64,000 nt of DNA, from contig NZ_CP111079.1 in the NCBI RefSeq assembly GCF_026278245.1, forward strand, positions 1,490,501-1,554,500, in the 5' to 3' direction. Shown here piece after piece: positions 16,875-24,836 of the stretch. Positions within the stretch are counted from its first letter, which is position 1. The number at the start of each line of letters is the position of its first letter. The notes under the pieces were generated by a model. That model was given only the letters and a program-made list of their open reading frames with translations. It did not search any database and was not told the DNA's origin. The translations under genes and the position numbers were made by a program. Source of the stretch: Pontibacter kalidii. GTDB lineage: Bacteria > Bacteroidota > Bacteroidia > Cytophagales > Hymenobacteraceae.

Positions 16875-17504
16875 ATGAGAATTAAGAATTTACTCCATTT
16901 GGTTGTGGTACTGGCATTAGGGCAATTCCTCTTTTCCTGTAGCTCAGCAGAATACTATAAGTTTTCACCGGGTAAGCCGGAGGCCTATAGCACGGTAAAA
17001 GAGAAGCCGGCCCCGGCTCCGGAGGTTGCCGAGGTGGAGCCCGTGGCCCCGTCTGTTGCTGAGATTGCCCTTGCCGCTGCCGAGGAGAAAGAGGCCGCCG
17101 CCGCTGAGCCAGTGCTGGAGGCCACCACCAAGCCAGCTCCTGCGGTTGCCCCACGCAAATCTGCAGCTGTGGTAGAGACCCCTGCCGCCAAAGAAGAGGT
17201 AAAACTGGAAGAGCGCGAGATGACCGTAGCAGAAGCCGAGGCGCTGGCCATGGCCAAAGAGCGCCTGGCCGACATGACCAAAGCGGAGAAAAAGGAACTG
17301 AAGAAGGAGGTGAAGGAAATGATGCGCCAAGGCGGGTCGCGCACCTCGGTAGTGGAGATTATACTTGCCATCATACTTCCGCCGCTGGCTGTGTTCCTGC
17401 ACGACGGTATCGGCACTTCGTTCTGGATCAACATTATCCTGACGCTGCTGTTCGTGCTCCCGGGTATCATTCACGCCCTGCTAGTGGTAACAGACACGAT
17501 CTAA
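16875..17504 (+). CDS. Lipoprotein with Ala/Pro/Glu-rich linker and C-terminal YqaE/Pmp3 domain
   Basis: The 209-residue protein starts with a signal peptide ending in LFSCSS, a lipobox with Cys22. Residues about 35-150 are low-complexity Ala/Glu/Pro/Lys sequence (PAPAPEVAEVEPVAP, KAEKKELKKEVKEMM), probably extended or coiled coil. Residues about 160-209 carry VEIILAIILPPLAVFLHDG and INIILTLLFVLPGIIHALL, the two-helix YqaE/Pmp3 proteolipid module known from small stress-related membrane proteins. The N-terminal lipid and the C-terminal membrane module would tether both ends of a flexible linker. Function is unknown; a role in envelope stress is a guess from the Pmp3 family. A strong terminator follows. 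Confidence 0.75.
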   Translation: MRIKNLLHLVVVLALGQFLFSCSSAEYYKFSPGKPEAYSTVKEKPAPAPEVAEVEPVAPSVAEIALAAAEEKEAAAAEPVLEATTKPAPAVAPRKSAAVVETPAAKEEVKLEEREMTVAEAEALAMAKERLADMTKAEKKELKKEVKEMMRQGGSRTSVVEIILAIILPPLAVFLHDGIGTSFWINIILTLLFVLPGIIHALLVVTDTI

Positions 17505-17527
17505 CGTACAAGCAATACCTAAACAGG

Positions 17528-17560
17528 AGAAGCACCATGCAAGTGGTGCTTCTTTTTTTT
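17528..17560 (+). terminator. Intrinsic terminator after the YqaE lipoprotein
   Basis: AGAAGCACCA (17528-17537) pairs perfectly with TGGTGCTTCT (17544-17553), with a six-base loop, followed by seven further T residues. It sits 23 bases after the stop codon. Confidence 0.93.
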
Positions 17561-17569
17561 GCTTATACT

Positions 17570-17671
17570 GCTGCACCAGGCCTTCAAACGAAAGCTGCAT
17601 GCAGGTTTTCAGCATGGTGAATGACTTCGAGAGCAGCTGCACCAGGCCTTCAAACGAAAGCTGCATGCAGG
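17570..17671. repeat. Two 36-bp direct repeats with a 30-bp spacer
   Basis: Bases 17570-17605 are repeated exactly at 17636-17671, giving a 66-base period. Each copy contains the 10-bp palindrome CTGCATGCAG and the 6-bp palindrome AGGCCT. The pair lies between the terminator and the 3' end of the histidine kinase gene. No third copy or cas gene is visible. A short antisense ORF that reads through both copies repeats MQLSFEGLVQ, but it is not considered a gene. Confidence 0.85.
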
Positions 17672-17718
17672 AGCTCTGGCAGGAAATCCATGGATTGGAC
17701 GCCTCTGAAGCCTTCGGC

Positions 17719-18825
17719 TTAGTCCTTCGGTAGTTCTATGTAGAAGGTAGTTCCCACATTTTCCTTGCTCTCAAACCAGATGCGGCCGTTGTGCCACCCC
17801 ACAATGGTTTTGATGATAGACATTCCCAGCCCTGTGGATGGTTCTCCCCGTAGCCCTTCCCGCCTGGCCTTGGTAAATTTATCGAACAACTCCCCATGGT
17901 AGCGTTCGGGGATGCCAATGCCGGTATCCTTTACCGTTATCAGTATAGTGGCTTCTTTCTCGCTCAGGTCGATGGAGATGACGCCGTTGTCGGGGGTAAA
18001 CTTAATGGCGTTGGAGAAGAGGTTGTTGATGACCTGCATAAACTTGTTTTCATCTATCAAGGCATAAAACCTGGTGCCCGAGTAGGTGAACCGGATGTCC
18101 TTCTGAATGTGCTTCTCACCTTCCTTGTACTGCTCGATGATGTTGTCTACTTTGGAAACGAGGTTTATCCTTTTCTTGAGCAGTCCGGAATGGGAGGACT
18201 CCAGGAATTCCTGCTGCACAAAGTCACGGATCAGGCGCACGCTTCGCTCGCTGCTTTCCCGGATGATGCGGATCACCTTGCTCACCTCCGCATTCTGATA
18301 CTGTCCTGTACTTTGCGCAAGCACGTCTGACAGGGCCTGGATATTGGCCAGCGGACCCGCCAGGTCGTGGGACAGGATCTCCAGGATTGAATTTTTCTTG
18401 GCCCCAAACTTCTCCAGGGTACCTATGTTATCCCGGGCTACCGTAACATCATCCAGAAAACCGGCTACATACTTTTTGCCATCCGCTAAAACCAGCAGCT
18501 CAGGGAACAACTGTAGCCATTTTATGGATTTATCGGGAAGTATGATTCTGAACTCCAGGTTATTCTTGATGATTCCCTGCAGCAGTTCGTGGTATTCCTG
18601 CACCAGGAATTCCCTGTCCTCCGGATGAACGAGGTTGAAGACAATACCCGGGTTGCTGTACACGCTTTCCGGGGTGCGCCGCCAAACGTAGCTGAATGCC
18701 TTGTTCAGGTACGTAATGGCACCCGCCTCCACATCATAAGAAAAAACGACTCTGTTTGTCTGGGAGATCAGCTTTTCAAATATTTCACCTTGAATCTTGT
18801 CGATCATGATAGATTGCGTTTGCAC
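17719..18825 (-). CDS. PAS-domain sensor histidine kinase
   Basis: The 368-residue soluble kinase has a PAS fold at about residues 15-130 (RVVFSYDVEAGAITYLNKAFSYVW, FLDDVTVARD). The dimerisation/phosphoacceptor helix contains EILSHDLAGPLANIQALSDVL, with the phosphorylatable His in S-H-D-L. The HATPase domain shows NLFSNAIKFTPDNG (N box), DTGIGIP (G1), STGLGMSIIKTIV (G2) and a terminal GTTFYIELP. No membrane segment or receiver domain is present, and no response regulator is adjacent, so it is an orphan cytosolic kinase. Signal and partner are unknown. Confidence 0.88.
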   Translation of the reverse strand: MQTQSIMIDKIQGEIFEKLISQTNRVVFSYDVEAGAITYLNKAFSYVWRRTPESVYSNPGIVFNLVHPEDREFLVQEYHELLQGIIKNNLEFRIILPDKSIKWLQLFPELLVLADGKKYVAGFLDDVTVARDNIGTLEKFGAKKNSILEILSHDLAGPLANIQALSDVLAQSTGQYQNAEVSKVIRIIRESSERSVRLIRDFVQQEFLESSHSGLLKKRINLVSKVDNIIEQYKEGEKHIQKDIRFTYSGTRFYALIDENKFMQVINNLFSNAIKFTPDNGVISIDLSEKEATILITVKDTGIGIPERYHGELFDKFTKARREGLRGEPSTGLGMSIIKTIVGWHNGRIWFESKENVGTTFYIELPKD

Positions 18826-19012
18826 CTCTTTACTAGGTTTAGAGGTATAACGTTTTATGTATCAATCGTAAGGGATGGGTGCCACATCACCTGTGTTGAT
18901 ACCCATGAACATACAACTGCAGTGAGCTACGCAGGTTTATACTTCCTCCCATTGGCACAGGAAGAACTACCTGCAGCACAGATGACGTATGATATAGAAA
19001 CCGTTGAGTAAA

Positions 19013-19939
19013 ATGGAATACAAGGACTACTATAAGATTCTGGGCGTACAGAAAAATGCACCGCAGGCAGATATAAAGAAGGCCTATCGTGCGCTGGCCA
19101 AGAAGTATCACCCTGACAAGAACAAGGACAATCCGCAGGCTGAGGAGCGGTTCAAAGACATTAGTGAGGCGTATGAAGTGCTGGGCGACGAGGAGAAGCG
19201 GAAGCAGTACGACCAGCTGGGCGCCAACTGGCGGCAGTTCCAGCAGGGTGGGCCCGCCGGGCAGCCCTATGGCGGACGGCCTGGTGGCGGCTTCCGGGGC
19301 GGTGACTTCAGCGATATGTTCGGAGGCGGTGGAGGAGGAGGTGGCTTCTCGGACTTCTTTGAGCAGTTTTTCGGCGGCGGTGCGCGCGGCGGCTTTGGTG
19401 GCGGCCAGCGAGCCCGGAAAGGCCAGGATTACCAGGCCGACATGGAAATTACGCTGCAGGAGGCCTTTACCGGCACCAGCCGCCTCCTGAATGTGAACGA
19501 GCAGCAGCTCCGGATAACTACCAAGCCCGGCGTGGCCGATGGGCAGGTGCTGCGCATCAAGGGGAAAGGGGCGCCCGGCCCGGCAGGAGGAGATCCCGGC
19601 GATTTATATATTAACGTACATGTGCTGCCTGACCGCCGCTTTGAGCGTAACGGGGATGACCTAACCGTATCGCTACCCGTGGATATGTATACCGCTATAC
19701 TTGGCGGCGAGGCCCAGGTAAACACCATGAGCGGTACCCTGAAGCTGAAGATCCCGGCGGGGACCCAAAGCAGCAAAACGCTGCGGCTGCGGGGCAAGGG
19801 CATGCCGCGCTACGGGCACGCCAGCCAACACGGGGATCTTTACGTAAGAATAGAGGTAACGCTGCCTACCAGCCTGAGCGCCGAGGAGCGCGACCTGCTG
19901 GAGCGCCTCCGCGACCTGCGGAAAGCCAAGGCAGCGTAG
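19013..19939 (+). CDS. cbpA: DnaJ/CbpA-type co-chaperone
   Basis: The 308-residue protein has a J domain at residues 1-70 ([19 protein letters not shown] with the HPD motif that stimulates DnaK). A Gly/Phe-rich linker at about 80-135 follows, and then two beta-sandwich client-binding domains ([45 protein letters not shown]). The cysteine-rich zinc domain of DnaJ proper is absent, so this is the CbpA class. ATG 19013 (MEYKDYY) is preferred to an in-frame TTG nine bases upstream. A small gene follows 35 bases later where a CbpM modulator is often found. Confidence 0.92.
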   Translation: MEYKDYYKILGVQKNAPQADIKKAYRALAKKYHPDKNKDNPQAEERFKDISEAYEVLGDEEKRKQYDQLGANWRQFQQGGPAGQPYGGRPGGGFRGGDFSDMFGGGGGGGGFSDFFEQFFGGGARGGFGGGQRARKGQDYQADMEITLQEAFTGTSRLLNVNEQQLRITTKPGVADGQVLRIKGKGAPGPAGGDPGDLYINVHVLPDRRFERNGDDLTVSLPVDMYTAILGGEAQVNTMSGTLKLKIPAGTQSSKTLRLRGKGMPRYGHASQHGDLYVRIEVTLPTSLSAEERDLLERLRDLRKAKAA

Positions 19940-19974
19940 TGTTGTTGCGTACCATCTTATAGCCATACTTAGCT

Positions 19975-20331
19975 ATGTTAGTGACCATTGAACAAACCCG
20001 GACCTACACGCCGCTGGAGAATTTCCTGGATAGCCTTGCCGATAAGGAACTGACCTGCTATGCCACAGACCTGTTGCAGCAGCACGGTTGCGGAAGTATG
20101 GATGAACTGAGCCATGCCGTAAGGCGCGCCACGGAAGTATGTACCAGCATGCATTTGCCCCTCAACGAGAATTTCAAGCCGGTGTATCGCTCCCAAAATG
20201 GGGAGGTGGTGCAGGACTGGCGCCTCTCGCCGATGGCCTACATGCTGACGGTGCTGAATGCTGATTCCAAAAGCGACCTGGTGGCCCGTACGCAGATAGA
20301 GATGGTGCGCCGCTTTCTTAACACTCCGTAA
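19975..20331 (+). CDS. Small hypothetical protein next to cbpA, DinD-like C-terminal motif
   Basis: The 118-residue protein is not confidently assignable. Its C-terminal half (VYRSQNGEVVQDWRLSPMAY, then MLTVLNADSK) resembles the D-W-x-L-S-x-x-A-Y-x-L-x-x-x-N-A-D pattern of the DNA-damage-inducible DinD/BRO-type domain. The N-terminal half is helical, with an ordinary composition. Its position after cbpA is where some bacteria carry the CbpM modulator, but the MerR-like CbpM fold is not evident. It is convergent with truC, overlapping by 14 bases. Function remains open. Confidence 0.5.
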   Translation: MLVTIEQTRTYTPLENFLDSLADKELTCYATDLLQQHGCGSMDELSHAVRRATEVCTSMHLPLNENFKPVYRSQNGEVVQDWRLSPMAYMLTVLNADSKSDLVARTQIEMVRRFLNTP

Positions 20332-21097
20332 ACTGTGGCAGCGGCTGCGGCAGTGCTTGCTGCGCTGCCAGCACCTGGCTCCAGCCAAACTGCTGGCAGA
20401 GGCGTAGCGTGTTGTGCGGCAGCTGCGCTTTTATACTTACCGCCTCGCCCGTGAAGGGGTGCTTAAAGTATAGCTCTGCGGCGTGCAGCAGCATGTACGG
20501 GCTTTGTAACTCCTCCAAAAACATTTTGTTATGCCGCCAGTCGCCATGGCGCTTATCGCCCACAATGTAGTGCCGGATGTGCGCAAAATGCTTGCGAATC
20601 TGGTGCATACGGCCAGTTTCAGGCTTTATTCTTACCAAACTATAACGAGAGGTCTGGTAGCGGCCAACCGGTATCGGCAACTCTACGGTAGCCAGTCGCT
20701 CGTAATGCGTCACGGCATCCTGCGGCGCTTTGTGCTTATGGTCTTTATCGGGGCGGATGGGGTTGTCGATGGTGGCGGCCTCGGGTGTGTAGCCGCGCAC
20801 GATGGCAAAGTAGGTCTTATCGGGCTCGCGGGCCTCAAAGGCCTGCACCACCGGCGTTGCCGCCTCCGGTGCTTTGGCAAAGAGCAACACGCCGGAGGTC
20901 CCTCGGTCGAGGCGGTGCACCGGGTACAGGTGATAGCCTAGTTGGTCGCGCAGCAGCTGCAGGGCAAACGCCTTCTGTTCTTCGGCTATGCGCGTGCGGT
21001 GCACCAGCAAACCATTCGGCTTGTTAATAGCCACATAATGCGCATCCTCATAAATTATCTCTAACACAGTATCCTTGTTTTCTGCAAAGATAGGCAA
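20318..21097 (-). CDS. truC: RluA-family pseudouridine synthase, TruC-like
   Basis: The 259-residue enzyme isomerises a uridine to pseudouridine in RNA; the closest family is TruC, which modifies U65 of tRNA. YPVHRLDRGTSGVLLFAK contains the catalytic aspartate in H-R-L-D-R. VAINKPNGLLVHRTRI near the N terminus and RIKPETGRMHQIRKHFAHIRHYIVGD are the conserved RluA motifs. No S4 domain is present, which fits TruC rather than RluC/D. The 3' end overlaps the convergent small gene by 14 bases. Assignment as TruC rather than another RluA member rests on the N-K-P-x-G-x-L-V-H-R and G-D-x-x-H-G-D context. Confidence 0.85.
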   Translation of the reverse strand: MPIFAENKDTVLEIIYEDAHYVAINKPNGLLVHRTRIAEEQKAFALQLLRDQLGYHLYPVHRLDRGTSGVLLFAKAPEAATPVVQAFEAREPDKTYFAIVRGYTPEAATIDNPIRPDKDHKHKAPQDAVTHYERLATVELPIPVGRYQTSRYSLVRIKPETGRMHQIRKHFAHIRHYIVGDKRHGDWRHNKMFLEELQSPYMLLHAAELYFKHPFTGEAVSIKAQLPHNTLRLCQQFGWSQVLAAQQALPQPLPQFTEC

Positions 21098-21206
21098 ACC
21101 ATACGTTATGGCGGCTGTAGGGCGGCTTCGGCTATACGTTAAAGTATAAAGTGGCAGCGGGAGCCGTTTATTTTGGTGCCGGTAAGGGATTTGCTGGCGC
21201 GGCTCG

Positions 21207-21214
21207 TATCTTTG
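21207..21214 (+). promoter_or_regulatory. Candidate Bacteroidota -7 box before the 66-residue gene
   Basis: TATCTTTG matches TAnnTTTG and lies 31 bases before the ATG. A TTTG at 21190-21193 is only 13 bases upstream instead of about 19, so the -33 box is doubtful. Confidence 0.4.
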
Positions 21215-21245
21215 CCGACATTACTATCCGCAGAAACAGCAGCAC

Positions 21246-21446
21246 ATGGCCATTTCCATAGACAATCTCCGCAGGGGCAAGAAGTACAGGCTAACGAACT
21301 ACGGGGAAACTTTTGAGTTCCAGGTGGTGGACATGCCGGAGGAGAACGAGTACCGTGTAAAAGACCTGCTGACCCTGGAGAAATACCTGCTCAACGACCT
21401 GCTCAAGTATGGCAAGGGCAGGGACTTTGACCTGGAGGAGCTGTAG
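21246..21446 (+). CDS. Small hypothetical protein
   Basis: The 66-residue protein (MAISIDNLRRGKKYRLTNYG...) is acidic and has no signal peptide or membrane segment. The sequence alternates predicted strands (KYRLTNYG, EFQVVDM, YRVKDLL) and ends in a charged GRDFDLEEL, consistent with a small beta-barrel or SH3-like fold. I do not recognise a family. A TATCTTTG box lies just upstream, supporting expression. It is convergent with the next small gene, four bases away. Confidence 0.6.
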   Translation: MAISIDNLRRGKKYRLTNYGETFEFQVVDMPEENEYRVKDLLTLEKYLLNDLLKYGKGRDFDLEEL

Positions 21447-21449
21447 CCC

Positions 21450-21710
21450 TCAGCTGCGGCTTACGCTCCCTTTCTTCTCCCAGTGGCTTTTCAGGATGAT
21501 GTTGCCCTGCGGCTGCCGCACAATCCTGCGCACGTAGCGCTCCCCGGCTATACTTCCGTCCTCATTGCGCCTGCCGATAAACAGCGTGACCGGCTCCCCC
21601 AGCTCATTGGTGATGTAAGTGATATCCTTTCCTGCATAGTGCTGGTCGTAGCGCTGCCTTGGCTCATATACTTTCTCTAAGATCTTCTCCAGCTTTGGAT
21701 TGAGGGCCAT
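21450..21710 (-). CDS. Small hypothetical protein
   Basis: The 86-residue protein (MALNPKLEKILEKVYEPRQRYD...) is basic and soluble. It has a short N-terminal helix followed by strands around YITNELGEPVTLFIGRRN and ERYVRRIVRQPQGNIILKSHWEKKG. I recognise no family. It lies directly downstream of the SpoIIAA-like gene on the same strand, with 16 bases between them, so the two are probably co-transcribed. Confidence 0.6.
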   Translation of the reverse strand: MALNPKLEKILEKVYEPRQRYDQHYAGKDITYITNELGEPVTLFIGRRNEDGSIAGERYVRRIVRQPQGNIILKSHWEKKGSVSRS

Positions 21711-21726
21711 ACGTCGTTTCCATTAT

Positions 21727-22143
21727 TTAAGCGCGCTGCTGCGCTCCGTTCAACAACCATTTATAGGCTTCGTCTTTGCTATAAAACACCCGAAACTCCA
21801 GCTGGTTCTGTTTTAGCTGGTTGATGCATTCGTACATCTTATAGGATACGACCTCCTGGAAGGCATCGGGCGGTACTACGCGGGCGTAGCGCTCTATCTT
21901 AAGGTTTTCAATGATGCCGGAAGCATAGGCCGATACCCAGTGCTGCATGGCCATCACCAGGTTTACCCCAGCCGAGTTATCCGAAAGGAAATAACGCAGC
22001 TCCTCTTGCAGAGCAGTTTGCAGGCTCAGCGAATAAGCTTCCTTAAATTCCTCGTCGGTGGTCTGGCGGTGCCATGTTACCTCTAGCAGGCTCCCTTCCC
22101 GGTAAACAGTCACTGTTGCAAAGTCCCTTCTCAGAATATCCAT
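21727..22143 (-). CDS. Hypothetical protein, SpoIIAA/STAS-like fold suspected
   Basis: The chosen start is the ATG at 22143 (MDILRRDFATVTVY); an upstream ATG would add ten residues that read through the spacer. The 138 residues show alternating strands and helices: VTVYREGSLLEVTWHRQ, EFKEAYSLSLQTALQ, LRYFLSDNSAGVNL, IERYARVVPPDAFQEV and LEFRVFYSKDEAYKWLL. This pattern, including the terminal F-x-s-x-x-E-A-x-x-W-L, resembles the SpoIIAA-like family of Bacteroidota that is often labelled STAS/SEC14-like. The role is unknown. Confidence 0.6.
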   Translation of the reverse strand: MDILRRDFATVTVYREGSLLEVTWHRQTTDEEFKEAYSLSLQTALQEELRYFLSDNSAGVNLVMAMQHWVSAYASGIIENLKIERYARVVPPDAFQEVVSYKMYECINQLKQNQLEFRVFYSKDEAYKWLLNGAQQRA

Positions 22144-22310
22144 AGGCGAAAAGAATGCACCCAAGGGTAGCATAAACTTATACTTACGGGAGGATCGGAA
22201 AACGGGTGCCGCTTATAAGATATCCCCCAAATCAGCGTTAGTAATTTTTAGGCAGAAAAGGCTGCTCCGGCATCAACGCCGCCGCCAGCGCACCGTATAT
22301 TTAGAACGAA

Positions 22311-22317
22311 AAGGAGG
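22311..22317 (+). promoter_or_regulatory. Strong Shine-Dalgarno sequence
   Basis: AAGGAGG lies seven bases before the ATG at 22325. A near-perfect ribosome binding site is unusual here, because most genes in this window show none, as is common in Bacteroidota. Confidence 0.6.
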
Positions 22318-22324
22318 TACAGTT

Positions 22325-22624
22325 ATGCAAGCACAGGAGCCACATTACTTTGTATACATATTTGGCGATCAACCGCGCGCGAATGTTGAAATAGGCGTAG
22401 CAGGAGACCTGCAAAAGCTCTCGCTTGCCAAGGCTGCGCCTGCTCCTGACGCAAGCCCCACGCTCCAGCCGGCCAAGCTGGTGTATTACGAGCACTACCA
22501 GGTAGAGGACGAGGCTCTGAGCAGGGAGCAGCAGCTAAAGGGGGAGAGCAAAGACGCGACCATTTACCTGATCGAGTCGATGAACCCGAACTGGCTGGAC
22601 CTGAGCGACACGCTGGACGATTAA
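22325..22624 (+). CDS. Degenerate GIY-YIG domain protein
   Basis: The 99-residue protein aligns with YhbQ-like GIY-YIG nucleases. YFVYIF corresponds to the GIY strand, VEIGVAGDL to the YIG strand and following helix, and ALSREQQLKG plus LIESMNPNWLDLSD to the C-terminal signature. The YIG tyrosine is Glu22 and the catalytic arginine position after D-L reads Q-K-L, while the Glu and the Asn-Pro-x-Trp remain. It is therefore probably catalytically inactive and may keep DNA-binding or structural roles. It is preceded by an unusually strong ribosome binding site. Confidence 0.7.
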   Translation: MQAQEPHYFVYIFGDQPRANVEIGVAGDLQKLSLAKAAPAPDASPTLQPAKLVYYEHYQVEDEALSREQQLKGESKDATIYLIESMNPNWLDLSDTLDD

Positions 22625-22799
22625 CGTACATTTTAGCGCAGTGCCTTTGCCGCTACTTGGAGGAGTAACGGCTGCTGAATGCTTTTGCCGTTTTTAAAGT
22701 ATAAATCCAGCCAATAGGCATTGGCGCCCTATATTCGTACCTTTACAGCAGCCCCGGCTTTCGGGGTTCAAGCTTCCCTGACAAAAAGTAAGCGCACTT

Positions 22800-23798
22800 T
22801 TGAGAAAAAAAATCCATAGCCTGGGCGAGAACATACGGCTGCAGTTGTTTGTGGTGCTGGTGGGAGTGGTGCTGCTGGCTGCTAAGTTCCTGGCGTTTAT
22901 CCTAACCAACTCCAACGCCATCCTGACCGATGCGCTGGAGTCGATCATCAACGTGGTGGCAGGCGCTTTCTCACTTTACAGTCTGGTACTTTCCGCCCGC
23001 CCGCGCGACGAAAACCACCCCTACGGCCACGGCAAGATCGAGTTTGTGGCCGCCACGCTGGAGGGGGCACTTATCCTGGTGGCCGGTGGCGCCATCATCG
23101 TTAAATCCATTCTTAATTTGATTAAGCCGATCCCGCTGCACCAGCTCGACATCGGTATCCTGCTGATAGCAGCCTCTGGCGTGGTAAACTATGCGGTGGG
23201 CTACATCACAGAGCGAAAGGGCCTGCAAAACAACTCGCTGGTGCTGGCCGCGGGCGGCAAACACCTGAAAACCGATGCCTACTCCACGGCGGGTATACTG
23301 ATCGGACTGCTGCTCATTTACCTCACCGGCATGGTGTGGCTCGATAGTGCAGTGGCGATTCTCTTTGGATTGATGATCGGGTACACCGGCTACCGCATTT
23401 TGCGTTCCTCCATCGCCGGCATTATGGATGAGGCCGATTATGAGCTGCTGCAGCGCATTGTGCAGGTGCTGAACCAGAATCGCCGCCCCAACTGGATAGA
23501 CATCCACAACTTGCGCGTCATCAAGTATGGTTCTACCCTCCACATCGACTGCCATCTCACGCTGCCCTGGTACCTGAACGTGCAGGAGGCGCACGACGAG
23601 GTAGAGGCAGTGGCCGACGTGGTACGCGAAAAGATAGATCCCAGCATCGAGCTTTTTATTCATACCGACCCTTGTATTGAGACCTCCTGCGCCATTTGCA
23701 CCAAAGATGGATGCAACGTGCGCCGTCAGCAGTTCCAGGAGCGGGTGGAGTGGGATTTCGAGAAAGTGATAGCAGACCGTAAGCACGGGTTAGAATAA
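22800..23798 (+). CDS. Cation diffusion facilitator (CDF) family metal transporter
   Basis: The 332-residue protein is a proton-coupled divalent-metal exporter of the CDF family. There are about six membrane helices; TM2 contains NAILTDALESIIN and TM5 KTDAYSTAGILIG, which supply the transport-site Asp residues. HPYGHGKIEFVAA is the histidine loop. After GIMDEADYELL comes a cytosolic ferredoxin-like domain ending in HTDPC. The terminal CIETSCAICTKDGCNVRRQQF is a cysteine-rich tail that could bind metal. The start is a TTG at 22800 because no ATG or GTG lies upstream in frame near the family start. The metal cannot be told from sequence. Confidence 0.87.
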   Translation: MRKKIHSLGENIRLQLFVVLVGVVLLAAKFLAFILTNSNAILTDALESIINVVAGAFSLYSLVLSARPRDENHPYGHGKIEFVAATLEGALILVAGGAIIVKSILNLIKPIPLHQLDIGILLIAASGVVNYAVGYITERKGLQNNSLVLAAGGKHLKTDAYSTAGILIGLLLIYLTGMVWLDSAVAILFGLMIGYTGYRILRSSIAGIMDEADYELLQRIVQVLNQNRRPNWIDIHNLRVIKYGSTLHIDCHLTLPWYLNVQEAHDEVEAVADVVREKIDPSIELFIHTDPCIETSCAICTKDGCNVRRQQFQERVEWDFEKVIADRKHGLE

Positions 23799-23806
23799 TA
23801 AAGACT

Positions 23807-24733
23807 ATGGAAAAGTATAAAATAGCCGTTGTCGGCATAGGCGGTGTAGGAGGCTACTATGGTGGCAAGTTTGCACAGCGCTTTGCCGGCGATGAAAAGT
23901 ATGAAATCAGCTTTATAGCCCGCGGAGCGCATAAAGAGAAGCTGGAGCAGGAAGGCCTGCGGTTGGAGCTGGATGAAGAGGTGCAGACGGTGCATCCTGA
24001 CCGGGTAACTGCTGATCCATCGAGCCTTGGGAAGCTTGACCTTATACTTTTCTGCGTCAAAAGCTACGGGCTGGCACAGGTGGCCGAGCAGCTAGCTGAA
24101 ACTATAGGTCCTGATACGGTTATACTTCCTTTGCTCAACGGCGTGGAAAGTATAGCATACCTGCAGCAACGGTTTCCGGAGGCGCAGGTGCTGTGGGGCT
24201 GCGTATACATCATCTCAAGTATAAAAGAACCTGGCGTGGTACAGGTGCAGGGCAAATATAACCGCCTGATCTGGGGGAATCCGAGGCTTCCACAGCAAAA
24301 GCTGCAGCAGGTGAAGCGCCTGTTTGATGAAGCCGGCATCAACCACGAGCACTACGAACAGGAAGTGGAAGAGAAAGTATGGGAGAAGTTCTCTTTCATC
24401 TCGCCGGTAGCCAGCCTCACGTCGCTTACGCACCAGCCGATGGGGCAGATCGTGGAGCAGCCTGCCCTGAGAGCGCAGTTTCAGGAACTGACGCTCGAGC
24501 TAATGGAGGTCGCCAGAGCCAAAGGTGTGATTCTGCCAGCTGAACTGGTGAAGCAAAATCTGGCGGTGGTGGAGCGTATGCAGCAGCATGTCACCTCCTC
24601 GATGGAGCGCGATTTTGCACAGGGTAAAGAGACAGAACTGGAAAACCTGACCGGCTATGTAGTGCGGGAGGCAGCGAAGTATGGCGTGCCTGTGCCACAG
24701 TATGAGCAGGTATACCGGGAGCTGAAAGGGTGA
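23807..24733 (+). CDS. Ketopantoate reductase (PanE/ApbA) family protein
   Basis: The 308-residue NADPH-binding reductase begins YKIAVVGIGGVGGYYGGKFA, a Rossmann loop typical of PanE. VKSYGLAQVAEQL and LPLLNGVESI form the family core, and KVWEKFSFISPVASLTSL and NLTGYVVREAAKYGVPVP are the conserved C-terminal catalytic/binding regions. Family members reduce 2-dehydropantoate to pantoate in coenzyme A synthesis, but several paralogues act on other 2-keto acids. No pan genes are adjacent. It follows the CDF gene by eight bases, so the two may be co-transcribed. Confidence 0.85.
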   Translation: MEKYKIAVVGIGGVGGYYGGKFAQRFAGDEKYEISFIARGAHKEKLEQEGLRLELDEEVQTVHPDRVTADPSSLGKLDLILFCVKSYGLAQVAEQLAETIGPDTVILPLLNGVESIAYLQQRFPEAQVLWGCVYIISSIKEPGVVQVQGKYNRLIWGNPRLPQQKLQQVKRLFDEAGINHEHYEQEVEEKVWEKFSFISPVASLTSLTHQPMGQIVEQPALRAQFQELTLELMEVARAKGVILPAELVKQNLAVVERMQQHVTSSMERDFAQGKETELENLTGYVVREAAKYGVPVPQYEQVYRELKG

Positions 24734-24836
24734 TTGATGAATAAATAGTTAAGTGGCTGAATTGACCGAACACGATTTGAGCCGGCGCAACCTGTCCTTC
24801 CTCAGATGCTCACAACTCAAATAACGAGTAACTAAA

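Noticed and set aside
17481..17666. 61-residue antisense ORF with internal MQLSFEGLVQ repeat
   Set aside because: It merely reads through the duplicated 36-bp repeat and the terminator; no start signal or family.
17570..17671. CRISPR array
   Set aside because: Only two repeats and one spacer, an internal restriction-site-like palindrome, and no cas genes in the window. Kept as a direct repeat.
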